A model generated the notes under the pieces. The model saw only the letters and a program-made list of their open reading frames with translations. It did no database searches and was not told where the DNA came from. The translations under genes and the position numbers were made by a program. A DNA stretch of 42,172 bases from JBLIKP01 sp047635375 (GTDB taxonomy: Bacteria > Bacteroidota > Bacteroidia > Sphingobacteriales > Sphingobacteriaceae), in NCBI GenBank assembly GCA_047635375.1, contig JBLIKP010000008.1:1-42172 (forward strand), in the 5' to 3' direction. Of the stretch, positions 23,412-31,848 are shown in pieces (position 1 is the first letter of the stretch; each line of letters begins with the position of its first letter).

Positions 23412-24962
23412 ATGAGCGATATAAAAATATTATGGGCCGACGATGAGATAGATTTGCTTAAACCTCATGTGCTTTTCCTTCAAGAGAAAGGCTATGACGT
23501 TTCCACGGTAACCAATGGAAATGATGCCTTGGAAGCAATTAAAGAGTCTCACTTTGACCTTGTGTTTTTAGATGAAAATATGCCCGGATTAACCGGCTTG
23601 GAAACGCTAAGTGAAATAAAAAACAGAGACAACACAATTCCTATTGTCTTGATTACCAAGAATGAAGAGGAGGATTTGATGGAAGATGCCATTGGGTCGC
23701 GGATTGATGATTATTTAATTAAGCCGGTAAATCCGAGGCAAATTCTACTTACCATCAAAAAGATTATCGACAATAAAAAGTTGGTAAGCCAAAAGACTAC
23801 GGCGGGATATCAAGTTGATTTCAGAAATATTGCCATCGCCTTTAACGACCGTTTAAACCTTGAGGATTGGATGGGGATTTATAAGAAATTGGTTTATTGG
23901 GAGCTTGAGCTTGAGAATAGTGACGACGATAATATGCATGAGATTCTAACCATGCAGAAAAAAGAAGCCAACACTCAATTTTCAAAGTTTATTGAAAACC
24001 AATATTTCGATTGGGTGAACGATGATGATGGTCCCGTGATGTCAAATAACGTGATGCGCCGTTGGGTTTTTCCTGAGGTGAAGCAAAAAGACCCGGTTTA
24101 TTTTATCCTAATCGACAATCTGCGCTACGATCAGTGGAAAATCATTAATCCGCTAATCTCTGAGTATTTCCGTGTAGAAAAGGAAGAACTTTTCATGAGT
24201 ATTCTGCCCACGGCTACGCAGTATTCAAGAAATGCGATTTTCAGCGGACTCATGCCTTCTGATATGGCGAAAATGCTTCCGCAATGGTGGAAAAATGATG
24301 AAGATGACGGCGGGAAAAATCAGTTTGAAAAAGAATTCCTAGAAGATCAGGTGAAACGATTGAGAAAAGATTTTTCTGTTTCCTATCACAAAATATTAAA
24401 TAGTAACGCCGGAAAGCAACTTGTGGACAGCTCCTCTGACCTTAAAAATTACGATCTTAATGCTATAGTTTTCAACTTCGTGGATATGCTAAGCCACGCC
24501 CGAACCGACAGCCAAATGATTCGTGAGCTAGCTTCCGATGAAGCTGCCTATCGATCAATTACACTTTCTTGGTTTGAGCATTCGCCTTTGTTTGAGTTGC
24601 TTAAGAAGCTGTCAAAAGATAAGGCCAAAGTTATTATCACCACAGACCACGGCACCATTAAAGTAAAAAGTCCGAGCAAGGTTAAAGGAGATAGAAACAC
24701 CAGTACCAACCTTAGATATAAGCACGGAAAAAGCCTTGACTTTGTGAAAAACGACGTTTTTTCAATTGCTAAACCAGAGGAAGGAAAGCTGCCTAAAACC
24801 CATTTCAGCAGTCAGTTTATCTTCGCCAAGGACGATTCGTACTTTATCTATCCTAATGACTATCACAAGTTTGTAAATTATTTCAAGAATACTTTTCAGC
24901 ATGGTGGCATATCTTTAGAGGAGGTTTTTATTCCTTTTGTGACTTACAACGGTAAGGGATAG
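23412..24962 (+). CDS. porX: PorX: response regulator with PglZ-type phosphatase output domain
   Basis: 516 aa. N-terminal receiver domain (about 1-120) with acidic pocket DDE (10-12), phospho-acceptor Asp in LVFLDENMPG (D54) and conserved Lys in YLIKPVNP. The C-terminal two-thirds is a PglZ/alkaline-phosphatase-superfamily domain: YFILIDNLRYDQWK, the threonine segment SILPTATQYSRNAIFSG, FVDMLSHARTD and the metal motif IITTDHGTIKVKSPSKVKGD. This is the architecture of PorX, which with histidine kinase PorY and sigma factor SigP controls T9SS genes. Studied PorX proteins are zinc-containing dimers acting on oligonucleotides. No kinase gene is adjacent. tsaE follows 39 bases later. Confidence 0.95.
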   Translation: MSDIKILWADDEIDLLKPHVLFLQEKGYDVSTVTNGNDALEAIKESHFDLVFLDENMPGLTGLETLSEIKNRDNTIPIVLITKNEEEDLMEDAIGSRIDDYLIKPVNPRQILLTIKKIIDNKKLVSQKTTAGYQVDFRNIAIAFNDRLNLEDWMGIYKKLVYWELELENSDDDNMHEILTMQKKEANTQFSKFIENQYFDWVNDDDGPVMSNNVMRRWVFPEVKQKDPVYFILIDNLRYDQWKIINPLISEYFRVEKEELFMSILPTATQYSRNAIFSGLMPSDMAKMLPQWWKNDEDDGGKNQFEKEFLEDQVKRLRKDFSVSYHKILNSNAGKQLVDSSSDLKNYDLNAIVFNFVDMLSHARTDSQMIRELASDEAAYRSITLSWFEHSPLFELLKKLSKDKAKVIITTDHGTIKVKSPSKVKGDRNTSTNLRYKHGKSLDFVKNDVFSIAKPEEGKLPKTHFSSQFIFAKDDSYFIYPNDYHKFVNYFKNTFQHGGISLEEVFIPFVTYNGKG

Positions 24963-25001
24963 TTGGGAATTTGAGATTTTCTGTCCATTTTTGGTGGAGT
25001 A

Positions 25002-25430
25002 ATGAGTGTTGTTAAAGAAATTTCCGTCCACAATGTAAGTGAACTTCCCCAAGTTGCTGCCGCCTTGTTGGCTTTCGCCGGAGGCAATAATGTGTTCGTA
25101 ATTAGCGGAACAATGGGGATGGGGAAAACCACATTGGTGAAGGAAGTGTGTAAGCAAATGGGAGTGACCGATGAGGTTTCAAGCCCTACCTATACTATTG
25201 TGAGTGAGTATGTCGGGGTAGGTGGTCCCGTTTATCATTTCGACTTTTACCGATTAAAATCTGTGGACGAAGCGCTGGATATTGGTATCGAAGATTATTT
25301 CTACAGCGGAAATCCATGCTTTATCGAATGGCCAGATTTGATCGAAGATTACATCCCAACCCCTTTCATTTTAGTTGAAATTGAAGGGGAGGGGACTTCT
25401 CGTAAATTCAAGTTTTTTTCTTGCGTTTAA
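25002..25430 (+). CDS. tsaE: tRNA threonylcarbamoyladenosine biosynthesis ATPase TsaE
   Basis: 142 aa. TsaE is the small P-loop ATPase that works with TsaB and TsaD to make t6A37 in ANN-decoding tRNAs. Walker A is GTMGMGKTT (36-44). SSPTYTIVSEY and YHFDFYRLKSVDEALDIG are the family blocks, and CFIEWPD holds the conserved Trp near the active site. Length is typical. Located between porX and ald on the same strand, an order I recognise in other Bacteroidota; the functions are not related as far as is known. Confidence 0.96.
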   Translation: MSVVKEISVHNVSELPQVAAALLAFAGGNNVFVISGTMGMGKTTLVKEVCKQMGVTDEVSSPTYTIVSEYVGVGGPVYHFDFYRLKSVDEALDIGIEDYFYSGNPCFIEWPDLIEDYIPTPFILVEIEGEGTSRKFKFFSCV

Positions 25431-25496
25431 TGATTATGCTGATAGGGGTGGATTTATTTTAGTAAATTGCACTAGCAGATCACTATAAAACAAGAA

Positions 25497-26723
25497 ATGA
25501 CGGAAAAGGAAAAGTCGGGTTTTTCAGAGTTAGCCCATAGGGCAATGCTAATGCCTCAAGAATCCACGCTGGAAATCCCTAGCAAGAATAAAAATCTTTT
25601 TATTGGAATCCCAAAGGAAACATCCTACCAAGAAAATAGAATTACGTTAACGCCAATGAGTGTTGGCTTGCTCGTGAACAATGGTCACGAGGTTTATGTT
25701 GAGACAGGTGCTGGGAATAACGCAAACTTTTTCGATACCGAATACTCCGAAGCGGGTGCTAAAATAGTTCATGATGTACGTGAAGTTTATTCCGCCGATA
25801 TCATAATGAAGGTTGCTCCGCCGTCGCTTAATGAGATTAACATGATGCAGCCAAATCAAACGCTGTTCAGCACTATCCACCACGCGTCAGTATCTGCCGA
25901 ATACCTCAAAGCCCTTACCAAGAAAAAAATCACCGCAGTTTCTTACGAATTCATCACTGATGAATCAGGAATTTACCCTGTTGTTCAATCGATGAGCGAA
26001 ATTGTGGGAACAACTGTAATCCTTATCGCCGCCGAATATTTAAGCAAGGTGAACAACGGAAAAGGAGCAATGCTTGGAGGAATTTCAGGAATTGCACCTA
26101 CAGAAATTGTAATCATTGGCGCAGGGACCGTCGCCGAATATGCTGCTAGAACAGCATTGGGCCTTGGTGCTCAAGTTAAAGTTTTCGATGATTCTCTTTC
26201 GCGTCTTCGCCGACTTCAAAATAATTTAGGGCATAGGATTTTCACCTCTGTTATTCAGCCTGAAGTATTGAAAAAAGCGCTTCGCACCGCCGATGTAGCA
26301 ATTGGAGCAATCCGCAATATAAATGGAAGATGTCCTTGTATTGTAAACGAAGAAATGGTAAAAAATATGCGAGCAGGTTCAGTAATCATTGATGTAAGCA
26401 TCGATGGAGGAGGATGTTTTGAAACCTCGGAAGTCACCAATCACAGTAATCCTGTGTTCAAAAAATACGATGTGATCCATTATTGCGTACCAAATATTGC
26501 AAGTCGGGTTTCTCGAACTGCTTCCTACGCTTTGACCAATATTTTTACTCCAATTTTATTGGATGTTGGAAAACATGGGGGAGTAGAAAGTATGCTTTGG
26601 GAGCATAAGGGCGTGCGGCATGGCGTGTATACCCACAAGGGGAATATCACTAACAAGCACATCGCCGATATTTTTAATTTGCCATTTAAAGATTTAGACT
26701 TAATTATGGCGGCAAGGATTTAA
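25497..26723 (+). CDS. ald: Alanine dehydrogenase
   Basis: 408 aa. NAD-dependent conversion of L-alanine to pyruvate and ammonia. The N-terminal catalytic domain begins IGIPKETSYQENRITLTP after an N-terminal extension of about 35 residues typical of Bacteroidota members. The Rossmann motif is VIIGAGTVAEYAARTALGLGA, and VIIDVSIDGGGCFETSEVTNHSNPVF is the conserved AlaDH/PNT block. The extension and a domain shared with transhydrogenase alpha make PntA-like alternatives thinkable, but the single chain without membrane segments favours Ald. Its stop overlaps the convergent nitroreductase stop (26720-26723), with no terminator between. Confidence 0.9.
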   Translation: MTEKEKSGFSELAHRAMLMPQESTLEIPSKNKNLFIGIPKETSYQENRITLTPMSVGLLVNNGHEVYVETGAGNNANFFDTEYSEAGAKIVHDVREVYSADIIMKVAPPSLNEINMMQPNQTLFSTIHHASVSAEYLKALTKKKITAVSYEFITDESGIYPVVQSMSEIVGTTVILIAAEYLSKVNNGKGAMLGGISGIAPTEIVIIGAGTVAEYAARTALGLGAQVKVFDDSLSRLRRLQNNLGHRIFTSVIQPEVLKKALRTADVAIGAIRNINGRCPCIVNEEMVKNMRAGSVIIDVSIDGGGCFETSEVTNHSNPVFKKYDVIHYCVPNIASRVSRTASYALTNIFTPILLDVGKHGGVESMLWEHKGVRHGVYTHKGNITNKHIADIFNLPFKDLDLIMAARI

Positions 26724-27307
26724 CTTCTCCATTCCACCACTTTTTTCAGATCGTCACGGTGCGACTTGTGTTTTTTCTCAGGATCAGCGGGAAGACCCAG
26801 ATAAAATAGTCCCATACACGAGTCATTTTTCTTAAGCCCTAAGTGCTTTCTAAGCACCTTGGTGTAGGTCATTCCGCCCGTGCACCAATATCCAGCAAGC
26901 CCCATGGCTGTAGCCGTTAGGTGAATGTTTTGAACAGCACACGCCACCGCCGAAATCTCCTCAACAAGGGGTAATTTCTCTGAGCTTTGACGCTTCAATC
27001 CAATGGCAATTATTGCAGAGGCTTTTTCAGCTTTAGCTATGATTTTCTCGTATTTTGAAGGGTTGTAATCATCACCTTCTTGTTTTTTGTACTCTTCAGC
27101 TTGCCATTTTCCGAAATCAGTGCAGCCCTCACCATGAAAAACAACAAATCTCCAAGGCTGAGTCATAGCATGCGTAGGCGCCCAACGTGCATTTTCCAGT
27201 AATGCTGTAATTTGTTCCTTAGTTACCTCACCCCTTCCGTAATCTTTTGGAAAGATGCTTCTTCTATTTTGAATAAGGTGATTTATCTGATCTAAGTCGT
27301 ATTTCAT
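26720..27307 (-). CDS. Nitroreductase-family FMN oxidoreductase
   Basis: 195 aa from the ATG at 27305-27307; a TTG two codons upstream is less likely. The nitroreductase fold has an FMN-binding N-terminus with NRRSIFPKDYGRGEVTKEQI, then ENARWAPTHAMTQPWRFVVF, and C-terminal LGLAGYWCTGG and MGLFYLGLPADP. It belongs to the YdjA/NfnB-like one-domain group, which forms dimers with FMN at the interface and reduces nitro or quinone compounds with NAD(P)H. The natural substrate cannot be named. It lies 54 bases after the aminotransferase gene and converges with ald. Confidence 0.9.
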   Translation of the reverse strand: MKYDLDQINHLIQNRRSIFPKDYGRGEVTKEQITALLENARWAPTHAMTQPWRFVVFHGEGCTDFGKWQAEEYKKQEGDDYNPSKYEKIIAKAEKASAIIAIGLKRQSSEKLPLVEEISAVACAVQNIHLTATAMGLAGYWCTGGMTYTKVLRKHLGLKKNDSCMGLFYLGLPADPEKKHKSHRDDLKKVVEWRS

Positions 27308-27361
27308 AGCCAAAAAAAGGCCTTTCCGTTTAAAGAAAGACCTTGGTTTTATGTGATTGAA

Positions 27362-28633
27362 TTATTTTAATTTCTCTAAAGCTGCTTTTAACCTAGGCAG
27401 TGCGGATTGTATTTCTTCAGAAGAACACGCTCCAACAGAAAGTCTAAACCAACATGAACTATCGCTAGTTCCAAACGCGCTGAAAGGCACGATTGCCAAA
27501 TTTGCCTCTTTTAAAATATAAAAAGCAACATCCTTATTAGTGATAAGTATATCCCCCGCTGGAGTAGTCTTCCCTAAAACTTCAAATTTTGCAGTAAGGT
27601 AAATCGCTCCCATAGGAACAATAGCCTCTACATCTAAAGTGTCAGAACTCATGGCGTTGATTCCTTTATAAAGGTTGTCAAGGCTGGTTTCTATTTTTGT
27701 TTTGAAGGTCTCCATAAACGCATTGACAGCCTCACGATTCTCAAGGAATTTTGCTGTTGCGTGTTGCTCAGCCTTGGGTGCCCAAGCCCCAATGTGACCA
27801 AGGATTGAGCGCATTTTACGCATTACCATTTCCGGGCCAAAAGCCCATCCAACACGAACACCTGTGGCGGCAAATGATTTTGAGATCCCATCAATGTAAA
27901 TCACATAATCCTTAAGCTCAGGAACCAAGGAAACTGGATCGAAATGTTGTGTATCTCCAAAGGTTAGCTGCCAGTATACTTGATCGTAAAGTATGTAAAG
28001 CGGCTTCTGATTGTAGGCCCTGGTTTTATTTTCTGCAAGAACAAGCTCGCAAATATCTTTTAGCCCTTGTTTCGTGAAAACCGTTCCCGTAGGATTCAAT
28101 GGCGAACAAAGCGCCAATAATGTGGCGTCTTTTAGGTGTGGCTTTAACTCTTCAGGCGTTGGCATGAAGTGATTATCTGCAGTAGTTTCAATTGCTATTC
28201 CACGTGCTGATGATAGATGACAGTAGTGGTTGTTGTTCCACGACGGGGCTGGATAAATCACGGTATCGCCATGATCGATTAATGCCAAATAAGCTGCGTA
28301 TATAAGCGGACGAGAGCCTCCGGCGATTAAAATATCCTCGGGTTGGTACGCTATGTTTAAATTATCCTTAATGAAAGAGGATACCGACTGGCGCAGATTT
28401 AATAACCCGTGTGCGGGAGGGTAGTTCGTTAACCCTTGTCTATAAGCGTCAACAATTCCCTTCTCTAGAACCTCTGGAATTGGGTAGTAAGTTGGGTCAA
28501 AATCACCAATGGTTAGGTTGCAAATTTCCTTACCATTCTTTTTCATTTCATTTACTTCATTGGCAATTTTTATGATCTCAGATCCTACCAGGCCGTTTGC
28601 CATTGTTGAGATTGTAAGCGGTGAATTATTCAT
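27362..28633 (-). CDS. PLP-dependent class I/II aminotransferase
   Basis: 423 aa. Fold-type I aminotransferase. Glycine-rich LLNLRQSVSSFI and LIAGGSRPLIYAAYLAL bind the cofactor phosphate region; LCSPLNPTGTVFT carries the Asn contacting PLP; ILYDQVYW the Asp/Tyr. The Schiff-base lysine is in YIDGISKSFAATGVRVGWAFGP, and the C-terminal WFRLSVGACS supplies the substrate-carboxylate Arg. Closest in style to aspartate or aromatic aminotransferases; the substrate is uncertain. Preceded by a 122-base gap after dusB with no strong promoter match. Confidence 0.9.
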   Translation of the reverse strand: MNNSPLTISTMANGLVGSEIIKIANEVNEMKKNGKEICNLTIGDFDPTYYPIPEVLEKGIVDAYRQGLTNYPPAHGLLNLRQSVSSFIKDNLNIAYQPEDILIAGGSRPLIYAAYLALIDHGDTVIYPAPSWNNNHYCHLSSARGIAIETTADNHFMPTPEELKPHLKDATLLALCSPLNPTGTVFTKQGLKDICELVLAENKTRAYNQKPLYILYDQVYWQLTFGDTQHFDPVSLVPELKDYVIYIDGISKSFAATGVRVGWAFGPEMVMRKMRSILGHIGAWAPKAEQHATAKFLENREAVNAFMETFKTKIETSLDNLYKGINAMSSDTLDVEAIVPMGAIYLTAKFEVLGKTTPAGDILITNKDVAFYILKEANLAIVPFSAFGTSDSSCWFRLSVGACSSEEIQSALPRLKAALEKLK

Positions 28634-28755
28634 AGAGGTTAATTAATTTAATGTGGTTTTCTAAAAAACATGCTCTGTAAGATAGGGATTTTTCTCATAT
28701 TTTCTGAGCTACAGCCCATATTAAATCTATGTTATGTTACATTTATTTCGCTGTG

Positions 28756-29766
28756 TTACAAATTGTTTGGTGCGGTATGAAATTCATAATCTCCCAGGTC
28801 ATGGGTGATTTTTTGAAGCACTTCTTCGATTTCCTCGTAGGTATCAAGTGTAACTAATTGGGCGCGATATGGTTTTATGTTTGGGATGCCCTTGAAGTAA
28901 TTTGTGTAATGCCTTCGCGTCTCATAAATACCTAATTTATCTCCCTTCCATTCAATTGAATGCAGTAAATGACTTCGGCATAAATTTACACGGTCTTCAA
29001 TGGTTGGCGGAGCTTTTATCTCCCCAGTCTTTATATAATGTTTTATCTCATTAAATATCCACGGATAACCAATTGCAGCCCTTCCAATCATCACGCCATC
29101 TAAGCCGTAACGATTCTTCATTTCCACTGCTTTTTGAGGAGTATCAATATCACCGTTCCCAAAAATAGGGATGTTAATTCGTGGGTTTTCTTTAACTTTT
29201 CCTATCAGGGTCCAGTCGGCTTCGCCTTTGTACATTTGCTTACGAGTACGGCCGTGAATGCTTAGTGCTTTGATTCCAACGTCTTGAAGTCTTTCGGCAA
29301 CTTCCTCAATAAACATGGTGTTTTCGTCCCAGCCCAAACGTGTTTTTACGGTAACTGGAAGGTGAGTAGATTTCACGATTTCGGCGGTCATCTTAACCAT
29401 CTTGGGGATGTCCTGAAGGATTCCTGCCCCTGCGCCTTTGCAGGCAACGTTCTTTACAGGGCAACCGTAATTGATATCGATAATGTCTGGATTAGCCGAT
29501 TGTGTGATTTCGGTGGCCTCCTTCATGCTTTCAATATCATTTCCGAAAATTTGTATCCCAATTGGGCGCTCAAAATCGAAGATATCCAGCTTTTTCAAGC
29601 TTTTTGCAGCGTCGCGGATTAACCCCTCGGAGCTAATAAACTCAGTATACATTAAATCGGCCCCGTGTTCCTTGCATAATTTGCGGAAAGGCGGGTCGCT
29701 TACATCCTCCATGGGCGCCAAAAGGAGAGGGAAGTCAGGAAGTTCTATGTTAGCTATTTTTACCAC
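28756..29766 (-). CDS. dusB: tRNA dihydrouridine synthase (DusB-like)
   Basis: 336 aa. FMN-dependent TIM-barrel enzyme that reduces uridine in the tRNA D-loop. FPLLLAPMEDVSDPPFRKLC opens the barrel; INYGCPVKNVACKGAGAGIL carries the catalytic Cys. LPVTVKTRLGWDE, LSIHGRTRKQMYKGEADW and IPIFGNGDI are FMN and active-site loops; GVMIGRAAIGYPWIF is the second phosphate loop. It starts with GTG at 29764-29766, giving MVKIANIELPDFP, which aligns with the usual N-terminus. Divergent from the CPBP protease across 65 bases. Confidence 0.94.
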   Translation of the reverse strand: MVKIANIELPDFPLLLAPMEDVSDPPFRKLCKEHGADLMYTEFISSEGLIRDAAKSLKKLDIFDFERPIGIQIFGNDIESMKEATEITQSANPDIIDINYGCPVKNVACKGAGAGILQDIPKMVKMTAEIVKSTHLPVTVKTRLGWDENTMFIEEVAERLQDVGIKALSIHGRTRKQMYKGEADWTLIGKVKENPRINIPIFGNGDIDTPQKAVEMKNRYGLDGVMIGRAAIGYPWIFNEIKHYIKTGEIKAPPTIEDRVNLCRSHLLHSIEWKGDKLGIYETRRHYTNYFKGIPNIKPYRAQLVTLDTYEEIEEVLQKITHDLGDYEFHTAPNNL

Positions 29767-29831
29767 CGATTTAATTATTAAGTTTTATGCGTTACTTTTA
29801 CTGAAATTTCTTGCAAATTTAAGCAAAAACC

Positions 29832-30746
29832 ATGGATTGGAGTTCAGTTTTAAAAGGAAGTAATTATCCCACCCGAATAGGGGTGTTAATTATCCTTGTG
29901 TTTTCCGGTTTATTCCTTAGTTCTTTAGTCGGTTTTTTCCTACTAGAGCCGCTTTTCGGGATAACTATCGACCAAGCATTATCTACTGGGTTTCTAAACC
30001 GTAAAGCTCTATTATTTCTTCAAACGGCAACAATGATATTTGGTTTCATTTTGCCAGGATGGGTTTATGCGAAATTTGATAGCAATACCCCTTCTAAATA
30101 TTTAGCACTCTCAAAAGTCCCAAGTTTACATCTTTGGATTTTTGCCACAGTACTTTACATGGTTTCTTTACCGTTGGTTGAGTATTTAATCCAGGTAAAC
30201 GAGGCTATGTCGCTTCCAGATTCACTAAAAATGGTGGAAGACTGGATGCGCAATAAAGAAAACGATCTTGCGGCAATTACTAAGGAGTTTCTAAATTTTG
30301 ATAACCCCTTTCAATATTTGTTAATTATCGTCATAATGGCCGTGCTCCCTGCCATTGGTGAGGAATTTATCTTTCGCGGAATTCTTCAACGTGTTTTAGG
30401 CGGATGGTTTAAAAACGTTCATGTTGGGATTTTTGTTGCGGCATTTTTGTTCAGCGCCATGCATGTGCAGTTTTTCGGGTTCTTCCCAAGATTTTTTTTA
30501 GGACTCCTCCTAGGGTACATTTACCTTTATTCAGGATCCCTATTATTACCTATATTCATCCACTTCCTTAATAACGCTTCGGCGATTACCATTAGTTATT
30601 TTGGTTCAGGAATGGGAACTTCAGATGGGCCGGCTTTCGCCGATTCAAGTGGAATAGTTATTTTAAGCTCTTTCCTTACAGCAATGGTATTTTACTTTTT
30701 TGTGAAAAGCGCCAAAAAGAAATCAATAAAACTCAGTACCCTTTAA
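29832..30746 (+). CDS. CPBP-family intramembrane glutamic endopeptidase
   Basis: 304 aa, multi-pass membrane protein with segments near residues 15-38, 62-80, 100-120, 161-176, 196-212, 220-248 and 275-295. The C-terminal half holds the ABI/CPBP (Rce1-like) active site: EEFIFRG (E177, E178, R182), then SAMHVQF (H211), then HFLNNAS (H244, N247). All catalytic residues are present. Family members cleave prenylated or other membrane-bound substrates, or provide bacteriocin self-immunity. No partner gene is visible here. The next gene begins 3 bases after its stop, suggesting an operon with the DUF2007 protein and cdsA. Confidence 0.93.
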   Translation: MDWSSVLKGSNYPTRIGVLIILVFSGLFLSSLVGFFLLEPLFGITIDQALSTGFLNRKALLFLQTATMIFGFILPGWVYAKFDSNTPSKYLALSKVPSLHLWIFATVLYMVSLPLVEYLIQVNEAMSLPDSLKMVEDWMRNKENDLAAITKEFLNFDNPFQYLLIIVIMAVLPAIGEEFIFRGILQRVLGGWFKNVHVGIFVAAFLFSAMHVQFFGFFPRFFLGLLLGYIYLYSGSLLLPIFIHFLNNASAITISYFGSGMGTSDGPAFADSSGIVILSSFLTAMVFYFFVKSAKKKSIKLSTL

Positions 30747-30748
30747 TT

Positions 30749-30958
30749 ATGAATAAAGATTGGACAAGAGTATATAAAACAGCCAATAATTTTGAGGCCG
30801 ATATCATGTCGTCGGTGCTTGAGGATAACGGTATTCCCAATGTAAAATTGGACCGTAAGGATTCTTCCTACCAAAATTTCGGAGTGATTGAAATTTTTGT
30901 CCATCAAGATTATTTCGGCGAAGCAATCGAAGTTATTACCAAAGTCGAGAATGAGTAA
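30749..30958 (+). CDS. DUF2007-family small protein (putative signal-transducing protein)
   Basis: 69 aa. WTRVYKTANNFEADIMSSVL, then EDNGIPNVKLDRKDSSY and IEIFVHQDYFGEAIEVI form the ferredoxin-like fold of DUF2007 (PF09413). Its molecular role is not established. It is squeezed between the CPBP protease (3-base gap) and cdsA, whose ATG at 30951 overlaps its last 8 bases. Translational coupling with the CDP-DAG synthase is likely, and the arrangement is one I recognise in related genomes. Confidence 0.9.
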   Translation: MNKDWTRVYKTANNFEADIMSSVLEDNGIPNVKLDRKDSSYQNFGVIEIFVHQDYFGEAIEVITKVENE

Positions 30959-31772
30959 CCTAGCCCTACGATCTATAACTGCAGTGTTTTTTGTCATCAT
31001 CATGGTGGCAACCATCATGTGGAGTCCTATTTCATTTGCCTTGTTTTTCCTTTTTGTAAATAATGTGGGCTTACATGAATTTATGGCTATGCAAGATAAA
31101 GCCGGGAAAAGAGCGAGTAAAAAGCTGGCCTTTATTTCTGGAAACATTGTTTTTCTGGTTTCAATGTTAGTTTTCCTTAATGTGCTTGACGCCGAAATTA
31201 TTCCTCTTGCCGGAATTGCAGTTTTCGGAATTTTTATCGCTGAGCTTTTCCGAGATAAGGTTAGACCATTCTCGAATATCGCACACACTCTTACCTCGGT
31301 AATGTATGTTTCAGTGCCATTTTCATTGTTTTTTTTCGTGTCAAAGTTCCCGCTAAACGAGTACAATCCGTATTTCGTAATGAGTCTGGTAATAATGGTT
31401 TGGGCCAACGATACCTTTGCCTATCTGGTAGGTAGAAAATTGGGGAAACGTAAATTATTTGAGCGTATCAGTCCTAAGAAAACTATAGAAGGCGCTCTAG
31501 GCGGATTAGCAGGGACCATTAGCGCAGCAGTGATTTTGTCAAGATTTAACCCAGATACCACAGTTTGGTTTTGGGTAGGATTGGCCGTGGTTGTTGCAGT
31601 GTTCTTTAGCATCGGCGATTTAGTTGAATCTCTTCTGAAAAGAAGCGTAGATATAAAAGATTCTGGAAACATCATGCCCGGACACGGTGGACTATTAGAC
31701 CGCTTTGACGGTTACCTTATCGGGCTGCCTGCAGTTTACGTTTATCTTACTTTAATCCCCTACTTTTCTTAA
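30951..31772 (+). CDS. cdsA: Phosphatidate cytidylyltransferase (CDP-DAG synthase)
   Basis: 273 aa from ATG 30951 (MSNLALRSITAVFFVIIM). An upstream in-frame ATG at 30888 would bury the start inside the DUF2007 gene and is rejected. Makes CDP-diacylglycerol from phosphatidate and CTP, the branch point for bacterial phospholipids. A multi-pass membrane protein with the C-terminal CDS signature GDLVESLLKRSVDIKDSGN followed by MPGHGGLLDRFDGYL, including the metal-binding aspartates. The N-terminal half is several hydrophobic helices. It overlaps the DUF2007 gene and is followed 76 bases later by acs. Confidence 0.95.
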   Translation: MSNLALRSITAVFFVIIMVATIMWSPISFALFFLFVNNVGLHEFMAMQDKAGKRASKKLAFISGNIVFLVSMLVFLNVLDAEIIPLAGIAVFGIFIAELFRDKVRPFSNIAHTLTSVMYVSVPFSLFFFVSKFPLNEYNPYFVMSLVIMVWANDTFAYLVGRKLGKRKLFERISPKKTIEGALGGLAGTISAAVILSRFNPDTTVWFWVGLAVVVAVFFSIGDLVESLLKRSVDIKDSGNIMPGHGGLLDRFDGYLIGLPAVYVYLTLIPYFS

Positions 31773-31848
31773 GAATCCTGCGATATTGTTTCGTTATTGA
31801 CCTAAGGATGCTTAATTTGAAGGTGTTAACAATTACAGGACTCTCCTT

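Noticed and set aside
30888..30950. Upstream ATG extension of cdsA by 21 codons
   Set aside because: It would lie wholly inside the DUF2007 gene in another frame, and the extra residues do not resemble the CdsA N-terminus; ATG 30951 gives the normal membrane-helix start.
30743..31408. 221-codon open frame on the minus strand opposite DUF2007 and cdsA
   Set aside because: It is antisense to two well-supported genes, its translation has no recognisable domain and a Thr/Lys/Asn-rich composition, and it lies inside cdsA-coding sequence with clear family motifs.
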